Below, one piece after another: positions 46,376 to 57,527 of a stretch of DNA of 64,000 nt; positions within the stretch are counted from its first letter, which is position 1; every line of letters starts with the position of its first letter. The DNA comes from Eublepharis macularius (lineage: Eukaryota > Chordata > Lepidosauria > Squamata > Eublepharidae), in the NCBI RefSeq assembly GCF_028583425.1, contig NC_072800.1, positions 12,289,001-12,353,000 on the forward strand. Reading direction: 5' to 3'. The notes below the pieces were generated by a model. The model ran no database searches and had not been told where the DNA came from. It was given only the letters and a program-made list of their open reading frames with translations. A program made the translations under genes and the position numbers.

Positions 46376-46460
46376 GCAATCCTAAACAGATCTACTCAGA
46401 AGTAAGTCTCATATTATTCAATAGTGCTTACTCCCAGGGAAGTGTCTTTTGAATTGCAGC
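46376..46460. mobile_element. Family T MITE
   Basis: GCAATCCTAAACAGATCTAC, TCAGAAGTAAGTCTC and the inverted half GCTTACTCCCAGGGAAG with GAATTGCAGC at the right end. Confidence 0.6.
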
Positions 46461-47099
46461 TTACGATTGAACTCTCCCTTCCAAATGTTCGAAAGCTGAA
46501 AGGAGGGGAGGAGGGGTATCTCCACTTGCATGGACTGGATTGGCAGGGAAGGAGACCCATTTCCCAGGTAGCTACGGGATGAGGGGTGGGAAGATGCACT
46601 CACACAGCGCACATTGGTCTCATTCCCCCTTCCTGCCAACAGAGTTAATTAATAACATAATGTATCTCTCCCCTTGGAATCTGTTCAGGAAAACAAGCAA
46701 GCCCAGTTCCGCTCTGCTTCTGGAAGGTACGAACCAAAATGAAAAACACAAACTTTTTGGCAAGAGAGACTTGTTACAATTTACTTTCCCGGATTTGGTT
46801 CAGAGTTCCGGAAACTGCTTTAACGAGCTTAACCAGTGAGTTTTGTGTGTTATTTCAGCTCAGTTTTTCTGTTATGCATGCCCTTAGTCACCAATCAATC
46901 GACACACATTAACAGAGCAATTCAAGGAATAAATATACAATAAAACAAACAATAAAATATAAAAATAGGAAATATAATCCTTTGAATCAGCACTGTACTT
47001 TGGTAGATTCTGGCATCTGTATAGAATCTTGCGACTGTGTCCGAAATTCCAGGTTCAAGGTCAGCTAGAAGAAAGGAGGTGTACCATTCATCTAATCTT
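46461..47099. other. Intergenic DNA
   Basis: Nothing firmly recognised. An A-rich stretch CAATAAAACAAACAATAAAA at about 46.94 kb could be the tail of a minus-strand LINE fragment. Confidence 0.35.
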
Positions 47100-47745
47100 C
47101 CTGGAATTTTTTTGGAGGATAGGCTGGATAAATGAGTGTCTGAGGTCATCGTAAAGGGGGCAATGCATGTCCTACGGGATCGCCTCCCTCCCTATGTTCC
47201 TCCACGGCAGCTTCACTCATCTTTACAGGTCTCCTGCAGGTACCACGCTGCACATTGGGGAAATGAACAGTAGCCCATACATAGGCTTTCTCTGTGGTTG
47301 TGGCCCCTAACCTGTGGAATGGCCTACCTGAGGTCAGGAGAGCCCCCGCTCTCCTAGCTTTCTGCAAACAATGCAAAATCAAATTATTCAAAAAGGCTTT
47401 TGTATTTTCGGGAGGAGCTTCTCAAATGCTTCACTAATGATTTAAGGACCATAGACTTCACCACTATGTTGCCTTACATACTACCTGTGCTCCTATAAGT
47501 TACTTGCGCTTCATATGGTCAAACGTCAGACCTAGAATTGCTTATGTTCTGTGTCAGCATTTTATTCAACTCTGTACTGGATTCTTACTAATGCTATGTC
47601 TTTGTAAAATTGTGTTTATTTACCCTATGGCATTGCTTATGGAAACGTCCTTGAAACTGACTGTACTGATTTCACACTGCGTAATCCGCCTTGAGTCTCA
47701 ATGAGAAAGGCGGATATAAATGACATAAATAAAAATAAATAAATA
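47100..47745 (+). mobile_element. L2/CR1-type LINE 3' region
   Basis: Plus-strand C-terminal remnant (AYLRSGEPPLS-like, preceded by LWLWPLTCGM) around 47.27-47.36 kb, GCTTTCTGCAAACAATGCAA, and a conserved 3' end TAATCCGCCTTGAGTCTCAA, GAGAAAGGCGGATATAAATG with AAATAAATAAATAAAA tail. Same family as 25690-26645. Confidence 0.65.
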
Positions 47746-48234
47746 AAAACCACAGCTCTGTAGCAGGGGATCCTCTGCTCCCAGCCTCTGCCCCCTACCG
47801 CCACTCACCTGGCGGGCAGGAGGGAAAGTCCTGGGGAATGGGCCCGGGAGGCAAAAGACCTCCTGGTGCACAGAGGGTGCGCTCCCCACAGGCACGATAA
47901 TGTAACTTCTGCAAGCAATGTCGTCATGCCCGGCAGCAGGCATGCTCCAGAGTTTCACAGGGGCCGAAATGGAAAGGGGGGGGAGTGCCAGCCCCCCCCC
48001 ACTCCTTCTGCTGGGACGGTAAGGGGACTTGGCAACCCAGCTGGAATGACAGATCCATTGATGACCTATAATCAACCATGCACAACAGCAACATATCTGG
48101 GAGAAAAAGCAGAATCACATTTTCCCAGTTCTGATAAAATGTGCTGTCATCACCCCAGAAGAAGCACCATCTGGAAAGGCCATGTCCAGACTGTGCAAAA
48201 CAAATGGCTGACAAAGGGCACCTTTTGTTGTGCT
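47746..48234. repeat. GC-rich repeat-like stretch
   Basis: 47.75-48.05 kb has GCCCGGGAGGCAAAAGACC, a G run and a C run in an arrangement similar to other GC-rich MITEs of lizards. No termini were identified, and 48.06-48.23 kb is unassigned. Confidence 0.35.
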
Positions 48235-48684
48235 CAGGGGTCATTTCGTAGAAAAAGAGCAGCAGGAACTCACTAGCATAACTCATTTGCATATGCCACA
48301 CCCCTTGACATCACCAGCAGTGTGTCATTAGCATAACTGGTTTGCATATGCCCCACCCCCTGACATCTCCTATCCAGGCCATTTGCCAAATGGCAAAATG
48401 GGGCTGGAAATGGCCAAAAAGGGGCCCAAAATGATCAGTATTGGGCCACTGCTGAGCGGGAGAGTGATCCACCACCTGTCAGAGGCCCAATCCTGGCCGT
48501 TTTGGGACCAATCCTGGCTGTGTTGGGTATGATCCTCGCCATTTTGGGCTGTTTCGGCCCCAATTCAGGCCAAAATGGGCCCCAAATGGCCCAAAATCAG
48601 GTGGGCGGGGCCACTTGTCATGTGACCTTTTGGGAGAACTACCGGAACAGCGTTCCTGCATGTTCCCCCTCAAAATGAGCCCTG
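48235..48684. mobile_element. 450-bp hAT-type element related to family H
   Basis: Perfect 8-bp duplication GTTGTGCT at 48227-48234 and 48685-48692. Ends CAGGGGTCATTTCGTAG and CTCAAAATGAGCCCTG. Shares GTCATGTGACC and GGGCGGGGCCACTTG with family H but has its own interior (TTGCATATGCC repeated; CCAAAATGGGCCCC-type blocks). Non-coding. Confidence 0.8.
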
Positions 48685-48692
48685 GTTGTGCT

Positions 48693-49952
48693 TAAAAATC
48701 CTTGGCTGGACAGAACTTACCTCAGAACTTCTGTCCAGCCTCGGCTATTGCATTCTTCCAGACATGCTGTTGTACAGAAAGCACCATCACGGTGAACTTT
48801 TGCACACTTTTGACATGCGTTCATTCCCCTTTCAAAAGGCTTCATTGCTGATCCCGCTTGCTTTCTCAGTTAATAACTTGCGCTTAACTCAGGATTGGTG
48901 CCTTTGCGGCCTTATTTCTGTTGGATGCTGTGGAGCAAAGGGAGTGTTGAATTTGTGCTATTGTGTCAACTTCCATGGCAACAGCCTGTGATGTCACAAA
49001 TGCTGCCTTGTGAAGAATGGCAGGGCTTAAAGAAAGGTCGAGTTTGATTTATTTGAGAATATCCTCGGAGCATCTGATCTCAGGAGAGCATCGGATCCAG
49101 TCCCAGACCATTTGCCCATGTCCCCCCGCCCCTTAAATACTCCAAATACCAGACCGATCTGACTGTTTGTTTCCTGGAGACCTCCAGCTTCTCCTCAGTC
49201 AGCTACAACTTCCTCTTGGCTCCGTGCGTTCTCTCCCTGCCCACCACACCTGCGCCTCTTAAAGCAGAAGAGAGGGGCCACCACACTCTTTGTGATACGT
49301 ACAACTCCAGCGTCTTCCGGAATTTTTGGCTTCCACCCCAGACTTTAAAAGCTCATAAAATAAGCAGAGGCTGTAGTCAGGCCCTCAGAAAGGGAAGAAT
49401 AAGAGAACAAAGCCTGATCATTAAACAAAATGCCAGCTGCTGCCCGGTTGGACTCGCGTATCATTCAACCTTGCTGGTAGCAACATGGCATGTAAACGTT
49501 ACCTCCACACAATGGCTCACAAGAGCGGGACGGCCTCATTCCAAGCAGACGGATGCTATTAAACTTGCTCAAAAGAGGCTGGAACTTGACCCGTGGAGGC
49601 TGTGAGTGCTCTTCTCCCTGAGCAAGGCTCTTGAGCTCAGTGGAATTTACTGTGGCTGTTTGTCATGTATGGAGCACGGCAGGTTCCAGAAGGCAGATGG
49701 GGACACTGGAATGGCCCGAGAGCAAACGGAGCAGAGCTGCCTCACGGCGCTGAGGGGCAATGCAGCTGGCAAAGGCAACTGGACCACTCCTCAGATCCTA
49801 TCAAGGCAGACCCGGAAGCTTTGCATGTATTGCTGGGCCTCAGCGCTGCTTGCCTTGTGGCAGCCCACCAGGAATTCTTGGGGTAAATCAAAAGGCCAGT
49901 CCACCCCTGTCAGCAGGAACTGGGCCATCCTCTGACTTCATATTGCTTCTTT
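48693..49952. other. Intergenic DNA, nothing recognised
   Basis: Open frames of 100-130 codons at 48686-48991, 49216-49605 and 49606-49935 show no domain or motif I recognise and no flanking splice pattern that supports an exon. A host exon cannot be excluded. Confidence 0.4.
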
Positions 49953-50179
49953 CAGGGCTTTTTTTCAGCTGGAACATGGTGGAACAGAGTTCCAGAACCT
50001 CTTGAAAATGGTCACATGGCTGGTGGCCCCGCCCCCTGATCTCCAGACAGAGGCACAGAGGGCAATCTAAACTTGCCTCTGTCTGGAGATCAGGGGGCTG
50101 GGCCACCGGCCATGTGACCATTTTCTCCAAGGGCAACCCACTGAGTTCCACCACCTCTTTTCCCAGAAAAAAAGTCCTG
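49953..50179. mobile_element. Family H hAT-type MITE
   Basis: Ends CAGGGCTTTTTTTCAGC and AGAAAAAAAGTCCTG. Flanks GCTTCTTT and GTGTCTTT match at 6 of 8 bases. The body has CTGATCTCCAGACAGAGG and GGTCACATGGCTGGTGG in inverse repeat. Confidence 0.8.
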
Positions 50180-50830
50180 GTGTCTTTACAGGACCGTTTA
50201 TTTGGGTTACACTTGCCTGTGAACTGACAAAAACTTTCATGAACCCCAGGGGCAGATGATCCTTTCAAATGTGAAATACTTTGGGCAAGATTTCTTCAAT
50301 GATGCTTTGGGCAGATTTGTTCAGGTGTTATGTCAGATGATTTTCAGGTCTTGCACACCAGTTTGTACAACACCCATGCCTTTCAGTCCCCGACAAGCAG
50401 GTGTGTGTGTGAAATAGCTAGTAACTACCAGCCACTGAAGGCCATCAAGTAGGCCTCTTCTTTTATTAATCTATACAGCTTTCTCTCCGTTTGGTGCAAC
50501 ATAATATCATTCCCATAACAATTGGTTGGTTTTACCATAGAGTTTCTGGTGATTCTTAGAGCTATCCTACATCACTTCTGGGCTTTCACCAGAATGCTGT
50601 ATCAATGCAGCTGATGTCACACCCACCCACCATGTCCCTGCCCCCAACCCCCTAGTGGAAATGGCTTGTTTGCCCTAGCCTAACAAGTGACTATTTCCGT
50701 GACTATTTCCGTCATTCACAGATTTTATCCTTCTTCTTGGTAATGGCTGTCTTATCTAGGCCTTCCTTCCCCCCTCCAAAGATGGGGAATTACCAGCCCC
50801 CAGTTGCAATTTCCTGCCTGAGTAGCTGAG
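50180..50830. other. Intergenic DNA, nothing recognised
   Basis: No repeat family or coding similarity recognised. A short exact repeat GTGACTATTTCCGT occurs twice near 50.69 kb. Confidence 0.4.
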
Positions 50831-51180
50831 AGCCAAGCTACAAGAGACAAACTACAGAAGGAGGAGCAGGTGAAGGGAATTGCAATGTTAGCCAGGAAGC
50901 TGAAGAGATCGGAAGGCTTTGTCAATTTCCCCTCTCTACAGAGCCCAGAGACTCAGAAGGTTTATTTCCTCTTTGCCTCTTAGAAGGGGAGGTGAAATTG
51001 ACAGAGATATTGGGAGGCAAAGAGGAAAGTAACAAACCCTCTGAGGAGTGATCTTTGCTGGCTTTGCAGAGAGAGGAAATTGACAAAGCCTTCCAATCTC
51101 TTTTAAAACTCAGCTTCCCAGCTAACATTGCGACTCCCTTCATGTGCTCCTCCTTCTGTAATTCATCTCTTGTAGCTTAT
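50831..51180. mobile_element. 350-bp foldback element
   Basis: Left end AGCCAAGCTACAAGAGAC, right end its approximate inverse ATCTCTTGTAGCTTATG. GGAGGAGCA, AAGGCTTTGTCAATTTCC and TCCCAGCTAACATTGC have inverse partners in the opposite arm, so the whole unit folds. Termini recall the element at 10361. Confidence 0.65.
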
Positions 51181-52052
51181 GTCAGGCCTGGCTAGGGAAT
51201 TCTCTCTGACTCTCCACTTCATCCAACACAGTGGTAGGAGTTAAAAAGGGTCTTAATTCAGATAAAACTCCCTAGAAGTGCACTGATACATAGAGATTGC
51301 CCAGAATGCTGAAGCACAGTCTTCCCCGAGAGGTTATTCTCCAGTTCCAAATCCCCCAGCATTTGCCAAGGCAATGATGAGAGCCCTAATCTTTTTTTTT
51401 TTTTTAAATTTTTATTGGGTTAGAACATTAATATTTTTACATTACATTACATTCAATTTTCCCCTAATTTTTCGTTTCTAACCCCCTCCCTTTCCCCCCC
51501 TTTTGTTGACTTCCAACAGCTTTCCCACCCTCTGTCCCTTTTCCCTTACTTCTATTAACTTCCTCTGTCTAAAACAAATATATATTCTCCATTATATTAA
51601 GCAGTACATCTTTAACTCTTTTACTTATTATACATCCAAACTATACTTCTTTAGATAAACAATTTATCCCATTTTCCAGTTTTGAATATTTCTATATATC
51701 ATAAACCATAAAAATTTCCCACATTTAAATCAAACAATTTGATTTGTTCTCTATATATTAATCATTTCTTCTTTTTATAGTATTTCTATATAACTCATCA
51801 CATAGTCAGTCGTTTTAACTCTTCTATACATTCAGTTTGGTGCATATAAGTCTTATCAAGTAAAAAAAAAATATTGTTAATTACTCAATCCTCATGTTTA
51901 AACCGTTAATTATTCTCTATCAATATTCTATCAATTAACCTTTACATATCTATATATATCTCAATCAATTAATTAAGCTAACTGCTTATAAATTCACATT
52001 TCTCTTCCTCCCCCGGTAAAGTCACCCCTCTCTTTTATACTTTTATTGTACT

Positions 52053-55000
52053 TCAGTAGTTCTCAAACTGCCACAGTTTTCCTCCCACCTCCCACTTCTT
52101 CTCCAGATATTGTTTCAGCTTCTCCCAGTCTGTGTTAAACTGCCCTGAGTCCAGATCTCTCAGTTTTCTTGTCATCTTATCCATTTCAGCCATATACAGC
52201 AATTTGTAGATCCAATCTTCAATAGTTGGCACTTCTTGTACTTTCCATTTCTGCGCATACAAAAGTCTAGCTGCTGCAGTCATATAAAATATCAACGTCC
52301 TATGATGGGCTGGAATTCCCTCCATTCCCAAGTTTAGCAGCAGGAGTTCTGGGTTCTTATTTATTTGAAACTGTAAAATTTCACTCATTTCTCTTATTAT
52401 TTCCCCCCAGAACTGCCTAGCTACCTCACACGACCACCACATATGATAGAGGGAGCCCTCATGCTTCCTACATTTCCAGCATTTATTAGAAGTGTTCAAG
52501 TTCCCTAGCGCAATCTTCTTTGGTGTCATGTACCAACGATAAATCATTTTGAAAATGTTCTCTTTAATATTAATACATGTCGTTGTCTTCATTGTAGTTT
52601 TCCACAAGTATTCCCATGCCTCCATTGTTATTTCTTTATTAAAGTTTATAGCCCATTTCACCATTTGTGTTTTAACTATCTCATCCTCGGTATACCATTT
52701 CAACAGTACTTGGTATACCTTGGATATTCTTTTCTTGTCTTCTTTAAGAAGGGTCTGCTCTAGTTCCGAGTTCTCTGTTCGTATGCCCCCTTTTGCAGAG
52801 TCCGAATTGTATAAGTCTCTAATCTGTCTGTACTGGAACCAATCGTAGTTAGGTGATAGTTCCTCTTGCGTCTTTATTCTAAGTTTAGATGCTTCAGTTT
52901 TGGTTATTTCTTTGTACGTTAAACATTGTTGTTCATTATCAACAGCTCTCGGATCTATCACCTCGTATGGAACCACCCACCAGGGGGTTCCTTCTTGTAG
53001 GTAAATTCTGTACTTCTTCCAGATTGTATATAAACTTCTCCTTACAAAATGATGCAGGAACATCGAGTTGACCTTTACTTTGTCATGCCATAGGTATGCG
53101 TGCCATCCAAAAAAATTTTTATATCCCTCTAGGGCTAATAGTTTCTTATTCTTTAATGTCATCCACTCTTTTAACCAAACTAGGCAGATTGCATCATGAT
53201 AAAGTCTCAGGTTGGGCAGTTGCATTCCGCCTCTTTCCTTTGCATCTTGTAGAACTTTTACTTTCACTCGAGGCTTCTTGCCTGCCCAAACAAAATCTGA
53301 TATTTTCCTCTGCCATTTTTCAAATTGTTTAGAGTCTCTGATGATTGGTATTGTCTGTAGCAAAAACATTACTCTTGGTAACACATTCATCTTAACTGCT
53401 GCAATCCTGCCCAACCATGACAAATTCAGTCTATTCCATTTGATCAAGTCTCTCTCTATCTGAGTCCATAATTTTTCATAATTGTTCTTGAACAAATCTA
53501 TATTTTTTGCAGTCAGCTCAACTCCCAAATATTTCACCTTACTAGTTACTTCACAGTCCGTTATTTCCATTAACAATTGTTGTTTCTGCTTAGTCATGTT
53601 TTTGCATAATATCTTTGACTTCTTTTTGTTAATGAAGAAACCTGCCAAGTCACCAAACTCCTTGATCTTATCTGTCACTTTTGGCATGTTCTCCAATGGA
53701 TCTTCTACAATTAACATTATGTCATCTGCAAATGCTCTAACCTTGTATGAATAGTCCTTTATTTTTATTCCTCGTATTTCCTCATCTTGTCGTATTTGTA
53801 TCATCAGAATCTCCAATACTAAAATGAACAACAATGGAGATAACGGGCAACCTTGTCTTGTTCCTTTACTAATCGTCAATTTCTTGGTCAGTTCATCATT
53901 CACTACAATTGCTGCAGTCTGGTCTCTATAAATTTCTTTAATTGCTCTGATGAATCTTTCTCCCAGTTGTAGCTTTTCCATAGTGGCAAACAAAAAATCC
54001 CAGTTTAAATTGTCAAACGCTTTTTCAGCGTCTACAAAGAAGAAACCAACCTCTTTATCACAACGCTTGTCATAGTATTCAATAGCATTGATCACTGTCC
54101 TTAAATTGTCTCTTATTTGTCTGTCCGGCAAAAAGCCTGCTTGTTCTTCCTCTATGACTTCCGAGAGCCACCCCTTCAGTCTCTCCGCCAATATCTTCGC
54201 AAAAATTTTATAATCATTGTTAAGTAATGATATAGGCCTGTAATTTTTCACGTTAGTCAGATCTTGGCCCTCTTTTGGGATCAATGATATATTCGCTTCA
54301 CTCCAAGTGTCTGGAATTCTTTGATCCCTGAAAACTCCGTTCATCACCTCTTTTAGGAATGGTGCCAGTTCGTTGGCCATTGTCTTATAAAATTTAGCCG
54401 TAAGTCCATCTGGCCCTGGCGCCTTTCCTAGATTTGCGGATTGTATTGCCTTACTTATTTCCTCATCAGTTACTTCACTGTTCAACTTATTTCTCCAAGC
54501 TTCCGAGATCTCTGGAAGTTTGGTTTTCTCCAAATATGATGCTATTGATTCTTTGGTTACTTCTTTTTTATTATACAGCTTAGCATAGAATTTATAAAAG
54601 GCTCTACTAATGGTAGTCTGCTCCAGGTACGTTTTATTTTCTTCACAGATTTTATTTATTATTTTCTTTTCCCTTTTCTTCTTCAATTGCCATGCCAAAT
54701 ATTTCCCAGGTTTATTAGCACCCTCAAAAGCTTTTTGATTCAGTCTTTTAAGGTTCCACTCCAATTCTTTATTACTCATTGCTGTTAACTGTTCTTGAAG
54801 AATTTTGATTTCCTGATGTATTTTCTTTTTCCCTGGTCTCTTTTTTAACTGTGCTTCTTTGGCCTTTATTTTCTCCTCAATCTCTTGTCTTTTCTCCTCT
54901 TTCTTTTTCCTTGCTCTGCCATTTAAGTCCATTAGTATGCCCCTTACAACCGCCTTGTACGCGTCCCAAACTTTACTGGTTGGTACTTCTTTATTCACGC

Positions 55001-55814
55001 TGTATTGTATAAAAAACTTTGTCTCTCTTCTCAATATTTCCATATTCTCACTTTCCTGTAACAAGTCCTCATTTATTCTCCAGGCTTTCCTTTTTCTCCT
55101 TTTTCCAAATTTCCACATAATTGGATTGTGATCTGAGCCTACCATCGGCATTATTTCTACCTCCTTAGTCCATAACGCTAAGTCCTTTGAGGCCGAGATC
55201 ATATCAATTCTTGATAATGTAAGATGCCTTGCAGAATAAAAAGTAAACTGTTTGGTTTTAGGATATTCTCTCCTCCATACGTCTTTGAGAGTCTCTTGTT
55301 GAATCAACTCAAAAAAAAGCTTTGGCAATAGTCCTCTTTTCTTTTGTGCTGTTGTAGTCTTTTTATCTAGTTCCAAATCTGTCACTCCATTGAAGTCTCC
55401 AGCAAGAATTATCTGGTCATATACAAGATCGTCTAAATGCTTCCTTAAATCCTCAAAGAAGCTTTCCTTTGCACCGTTAGGTGCATAAAGTCCGACTACC
55501 AACACTCTCTTTAAATTCCAATTACATTCCACTGCTACAAATCTAGCTTCAACATCTCTCATAACAAATTTTGGCTGCAGCTCCTCTTTTATGTACAACA
55601 CCACTCCTCTTTTTTTCGTGTTTGAGGCCGCTACAAATTCTTTGCCCAATTTTCCAGATTTTAAATATTTTACATCCTGTTTTCTAATATGGGTCTCCTG
55701 CAAACAAACAATATCACATTTTTGTTTTAGTAGCCAATGAAAAATATTTTTCCTCTTATTCGGTGAGTTTAGTCCATTTACATTCCAAGATAATACTTTA
55801 CACTCCATATTCAT
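52053..55814 (-). CDS. L1 ORF2 protein (endonuclease and reverse transcriptase)
   Basis: An uninterrupted 1253-codon frame. An apurinic-type endonuclease fills residues about 1-235: LSWNVNGLNSPNKRK, CLQETH, AGDFNGVTD near 138 and GSDHNPI near 225. Reverse transcriptase follows at about 450-760: GKAPGPDGLTAKFY near 464, NYRPISLLNNDYKI, DAEKAFDNLNWDF near 592, GTRQGCPLSPLLFIL and the catalytic FADD near 694. A Cys/His-rich C-terminal motif CWKCRKHEGSLYHMWWSC is at about 1108. These parts nick target DNA and copy the RNA by target-primed reverse transcription. The start ATG is chosen because it overlaps the ORF1 stop and is directly followed by the endonuclease domain. Length is normal for L1 ORF2. 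Confidence 0.93.
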   Translation of the reverse strand: MNMECKVLSWNVNGLNSPNKRKNIFHWLLKQKCDIVCLQETHIRKQDVKYLKSGKLGKEFVAASNTKKRGVVLYIKEELQPKFVMRDVEARFVAVECNWNLKRVLVVGLYAPNGAKESFFEDLRKHLDDLVYDQIILAGDFNGVTDLELDKKTTTAQKKRGLLPKLFFELIQQETLKDVWRREYPKTKQFTFYSARHLTLSRIDMISASKDLALWTKEVEIMPMVGSDHNPIMWKFGKRRKRKAWRINEDLLQESENMEILRRETKFFIQYSVNKEVPTSKVWDAYKAVVRGILMDLNGRARKKKEEKRQEIEEKIKAKEAQLKKRPGKKKIHQEIKILQEQLTAMSNKELEWNLKRLNQKAFEGANKPGKYLAWQLKKKREKKIINKICEENKTYLEQTTISRAFYKFYAKLYNKKEVTKESIASYLEKTKLPEISEAWRNKLNSEVTDEEISKAIQSANLGKAPGPDGLTAKFYKTMANELAPFLKEVMNGVFRDQRIPDTWSEANISLIPKEGQDLTNVKNYRPISLLNNDYKIFAKILAERLKGWLSEVIEEEQAGFLPDRQIRDNLRTVINAIEYYDKRCDKEVGFFFVDAEKAFDNLNWDFLFATMEKLQLGERFIRAIKEIYRDQTAAIVVNDELTKKLTISKGTRQGCPLSPLLFILVLEILMIQIRQDEEIRGIKIKDYSYKVRAFADDIMLIVEDPLENMPKVTDKIKEFGDLAGFFINKKKSKILCKNMTKQKQQLLMEITDCEVTSKVKYLGVELTAKNIDLFKNNYEKLWTQIERDLIKWNRLNLSWLGRIAAVKMNVLPRVMFLLQTIPIIRDSKQFEKWQRKISDFVWAGKKPRVKVKVLQDAKERGGMQLPNLRLYHDAICLVWLKEWMTLKNKKLLALEGYKNFFGWHAYLWHDKVKVNSMFLHHFVRRSLYTIWKKYRIYLQEGTPWWVVPYEVIDPRAVDNEQQCLTYKEITKTEASKLRIKTQEELSPNYDWFQYRQIRDLYNSDSAKGGIRTENSELEQTLLKEDKKRISKVYQVLLKWYTEDEIVKTQMVKWAINFNKEITMEAWEYLWKTTMKTTTCINIKENIFKMIYRWYMTPKKIALGNLNTSNKCWKCRKHEGSLYHMWWSCEVARQFWGEIIREMSEILQFQINKNPELLLLNLGMEGIPAHHRTLIFYMTAAARLLYAQKWKVQEVPTIEDWIYKLLYMAEMDKMTRKLRDLDSGQFNTDWEKLKQYLEKKWEVGGKLWQFENY

Positions 55815-56593
55815 GGTTTTGTTGGTAAGTCTTTTTCATTGTCCTTAATAAATCTCTCCATCTCCCGCTCAGATCTGATGCGTTTTTTTGCCCCTCCAAA
55901 CTCAAAGGACACTCCTTCCGGTAACTCCCATCTGTATCTAATATTCATGTCCTTCAAAGTCTGAATTAGCACTCTATATTTTTTCCTGTCCAGTAACACT
56001 GATCTGGGCAGTTCCTTCATTATGATAATCGTCTTGCCATCAATCTCCAATGGATCTTGAAATTGTTTTGTCACAATCCTCTCTTTCATGTTTCTAGTTG
56101 TAAACTGCACAATCACATCCCTTGGCAGTTTCCTCTGGGTTGCAATTCTCGAGTTCACACGGTACGCCACATCTAGGATAGCCACAATTTCCTCCTCCTC
56201 CTTCCCCAGGTAATCAGCCAACACCTCAGTCATCTGTTCTTGCGCTGACTTCCCTTCCACCTCTGGCAGACCACGAAAACGAAGCTGCTTCTCCATGTGT
56301 TTAGTTTCTGCAACTGACATCCTCCCCTTCACCAGTCTCATCTCTGTTTGTTGCGTGTCTATTAAATTCTCCATCGCGTCTTCTACTGTTTTAACTCTCT
56401 GCTGCGTTCCTTGTAATTCACTACTAATCGTTTCCACGCCTTTTTTCACTTCTGACAGCTCCGACTTTACTGTCTGTGTAACTTCTTTGACCTCTTTAAT
56501 AAGCTCCAATTTCGTGTCCTTAAGTTCTTTCATCATGTCTATAAGTTTTTTGTCCAAATTTTCTATTGCCGATTGCCACTCTTTTTTCGACAT
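55811..56593 (-). CDS. L1 ORF1 protein (nucleic-acid chaperone)
   Basis: A 260-residue protein. ORF1p of L1 elements binds the element's RNA as a trimer and is needed for retrotransposition in cytoplasmic particles. Residues about 1-100 are a charged heptad-like coiled coil (DKKLIDMMKELKDTKLELIK, EVKKGVETISSELQG). An RRM-like part follows from about 110 (KQLRFRGLPEVEGKSAQEQM, EEIVAILDVAYRVNS), then the C-terminal domain (LPRDVIVQFTTRNMKERIV, DRKKYRVLIQTLKDMNIRYR). The stop TGA overlaps the ORF2 start in ATGA (55814-55811). Confidence 0.88.
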   Translation of the reverse strand: MSKKEWQSAIENLDKKLIDMMKELKDTKLELIKEVKEVTQTVKSELSEVKKGVETISSELQGTQQRVKTVEDAMENLIDTQQTEMRLVKGRMSVAETKHMEKQLRFRGLPEVEGKSAQEQMTEVLADYLGKEEEEIVAILDVAYRVNSRIATQRKLPRDVIVQFTTRNMKERIVTKQFQDPLEIDGKTIIIMKELPRSVLLDRKKYRVLIQTLKDMNIRYRWELPEGVSFEFGGAKKRIRSEREMERFIKDNEKDLPTKP

Positions 56594-57509
56594 CGTGGGG
56601 CTTGCTTTAGCTCGCTCCCACGAATCTGCTCTCTTCCTTAGCTCCGTGGCGTATATTTAAACGTTTTCCTTTTTTTTCAAATGTCCCAATCTTTGCCAAA
56701 ATTAATTTTTTTGTATCCAAAATGTCGGGCGTCTTTTCTCTATGGTTTCTCTATGTTATTGTAATCCAAGATGGCCTACTTCCTCTTCCGCTGAAGCCGC
56801 GACCCTTCCCCTTTCAAAAATGGCGATTCCCTACTTCCTGTCCGTCGGCAAGGGCCGCTTCCCTCCAGCCACTCTATTGTTGTTACGCACTTCCTGTCTC
56901 CCGTCTTCCCACAGCAGGTCTCGCGATGGTGTCTTTTTCCCACAGCTCCAAAACCACAGGTATTCAAAACAATAGTCCGATTCTTGCAATAACTTCTTTA
57001 AATTTAGTCTCTTTTAAAATACAACTCCTGCCGAGTCTTCACCTCCTTTTCACTAGTCTGTTGCAGTTTAAAAATCTACTTTCTTTCCTCTCTGTTTTTA
57101 TCAATCTGTCCCGTTTCAAGAGATAGCGATCTTTACCTTCTCTTCAACTTTCTCGGGTTGTAATCGCTGTTTCGATCTTAAATTCTCCTCTCGACTTCCT
57201 TCCCCGATCGAAGCTTGGGTATGTAGGTCTTATGCCAGCCGAATTGGCCCCAAAACTGCCGCAGAGATTATAGCCGACCCGTCGCAAGGTGGGACCTCAA
57301 GGATCGGGGGGGGAGACTCCTTGAGTAGAGCCCCCCCTCGTCCGAGATCTAGCTCACCCTAGGGTCTTGAGCGTTCTTTGCCTGCTCCCCGCCTGAGAGC
57401 AGTCGGCCGCGGGTTATTTTCACCCCTCCGGCCGGTTAAAACGGCAGTCCGGTCAGCTCCGCAAATGGAGCTGCGTTAGACCTCCATGAATCCCAAACCG
57501 GAAGTCCCC
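56594..57509 (-). promoter_or_regulatory. L1 5'UTR / internal promoter region
   Basis: About 0.9 kb from the 5' end of the element to the ORF1 start. The first 300 bp (about 57509-57200) are G/C- and CpG-rich, the rest is C/T-rich on the plus strand. L1 5'UTRs carry an internal RNA polymerase II promoter; the presence of the complete region suggests the copy was made from a full-length RNA. Confidence 0.6.
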
Positions 57510-57527
57510 GATGAGAGCCCTAATCTT

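Larger units (their letters stand above)
51392..57509 (-). mobile_element. Full-length L1-type LINE with intact reading frames
   Basis: The 18-bp duplication GATGAGAGCCCTAATCTT lies at 51376-51393 and 57510-57527 and overlaps the poly-A (T run 51392-51405 on the plus strand) by a few bases. On the minus strand the order is 5'UTR of about 0.9 kb (starting GGGGACTTCCGG at 57509, CpG-rich), ORF1 (56593-55811), ORF2 (55814-52053), 3'UTR of about 0.65 kb and the A tail. A G-rich polypurine block lies in the 3'UTR (complement of 51482-51500), as in other L1s. Complete length, open frames and an intact duplication point to a recent insertion that may still be mobile. Confidence 0.92.

Noticed and set aside
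49216-49935. Possible host gene downstream of NR4A3
   Set aside because: Two adjacent frames of over 100 codons exist, but without recognisable domains or paired splice sites; no known neighbour of NR4A3 was recognised.
52549-56660. Plus-strand open frames inside the L1
   Set aside because: They are the reverse complement of the L1 ORF1/ORF2 coding strand and have no own homology.
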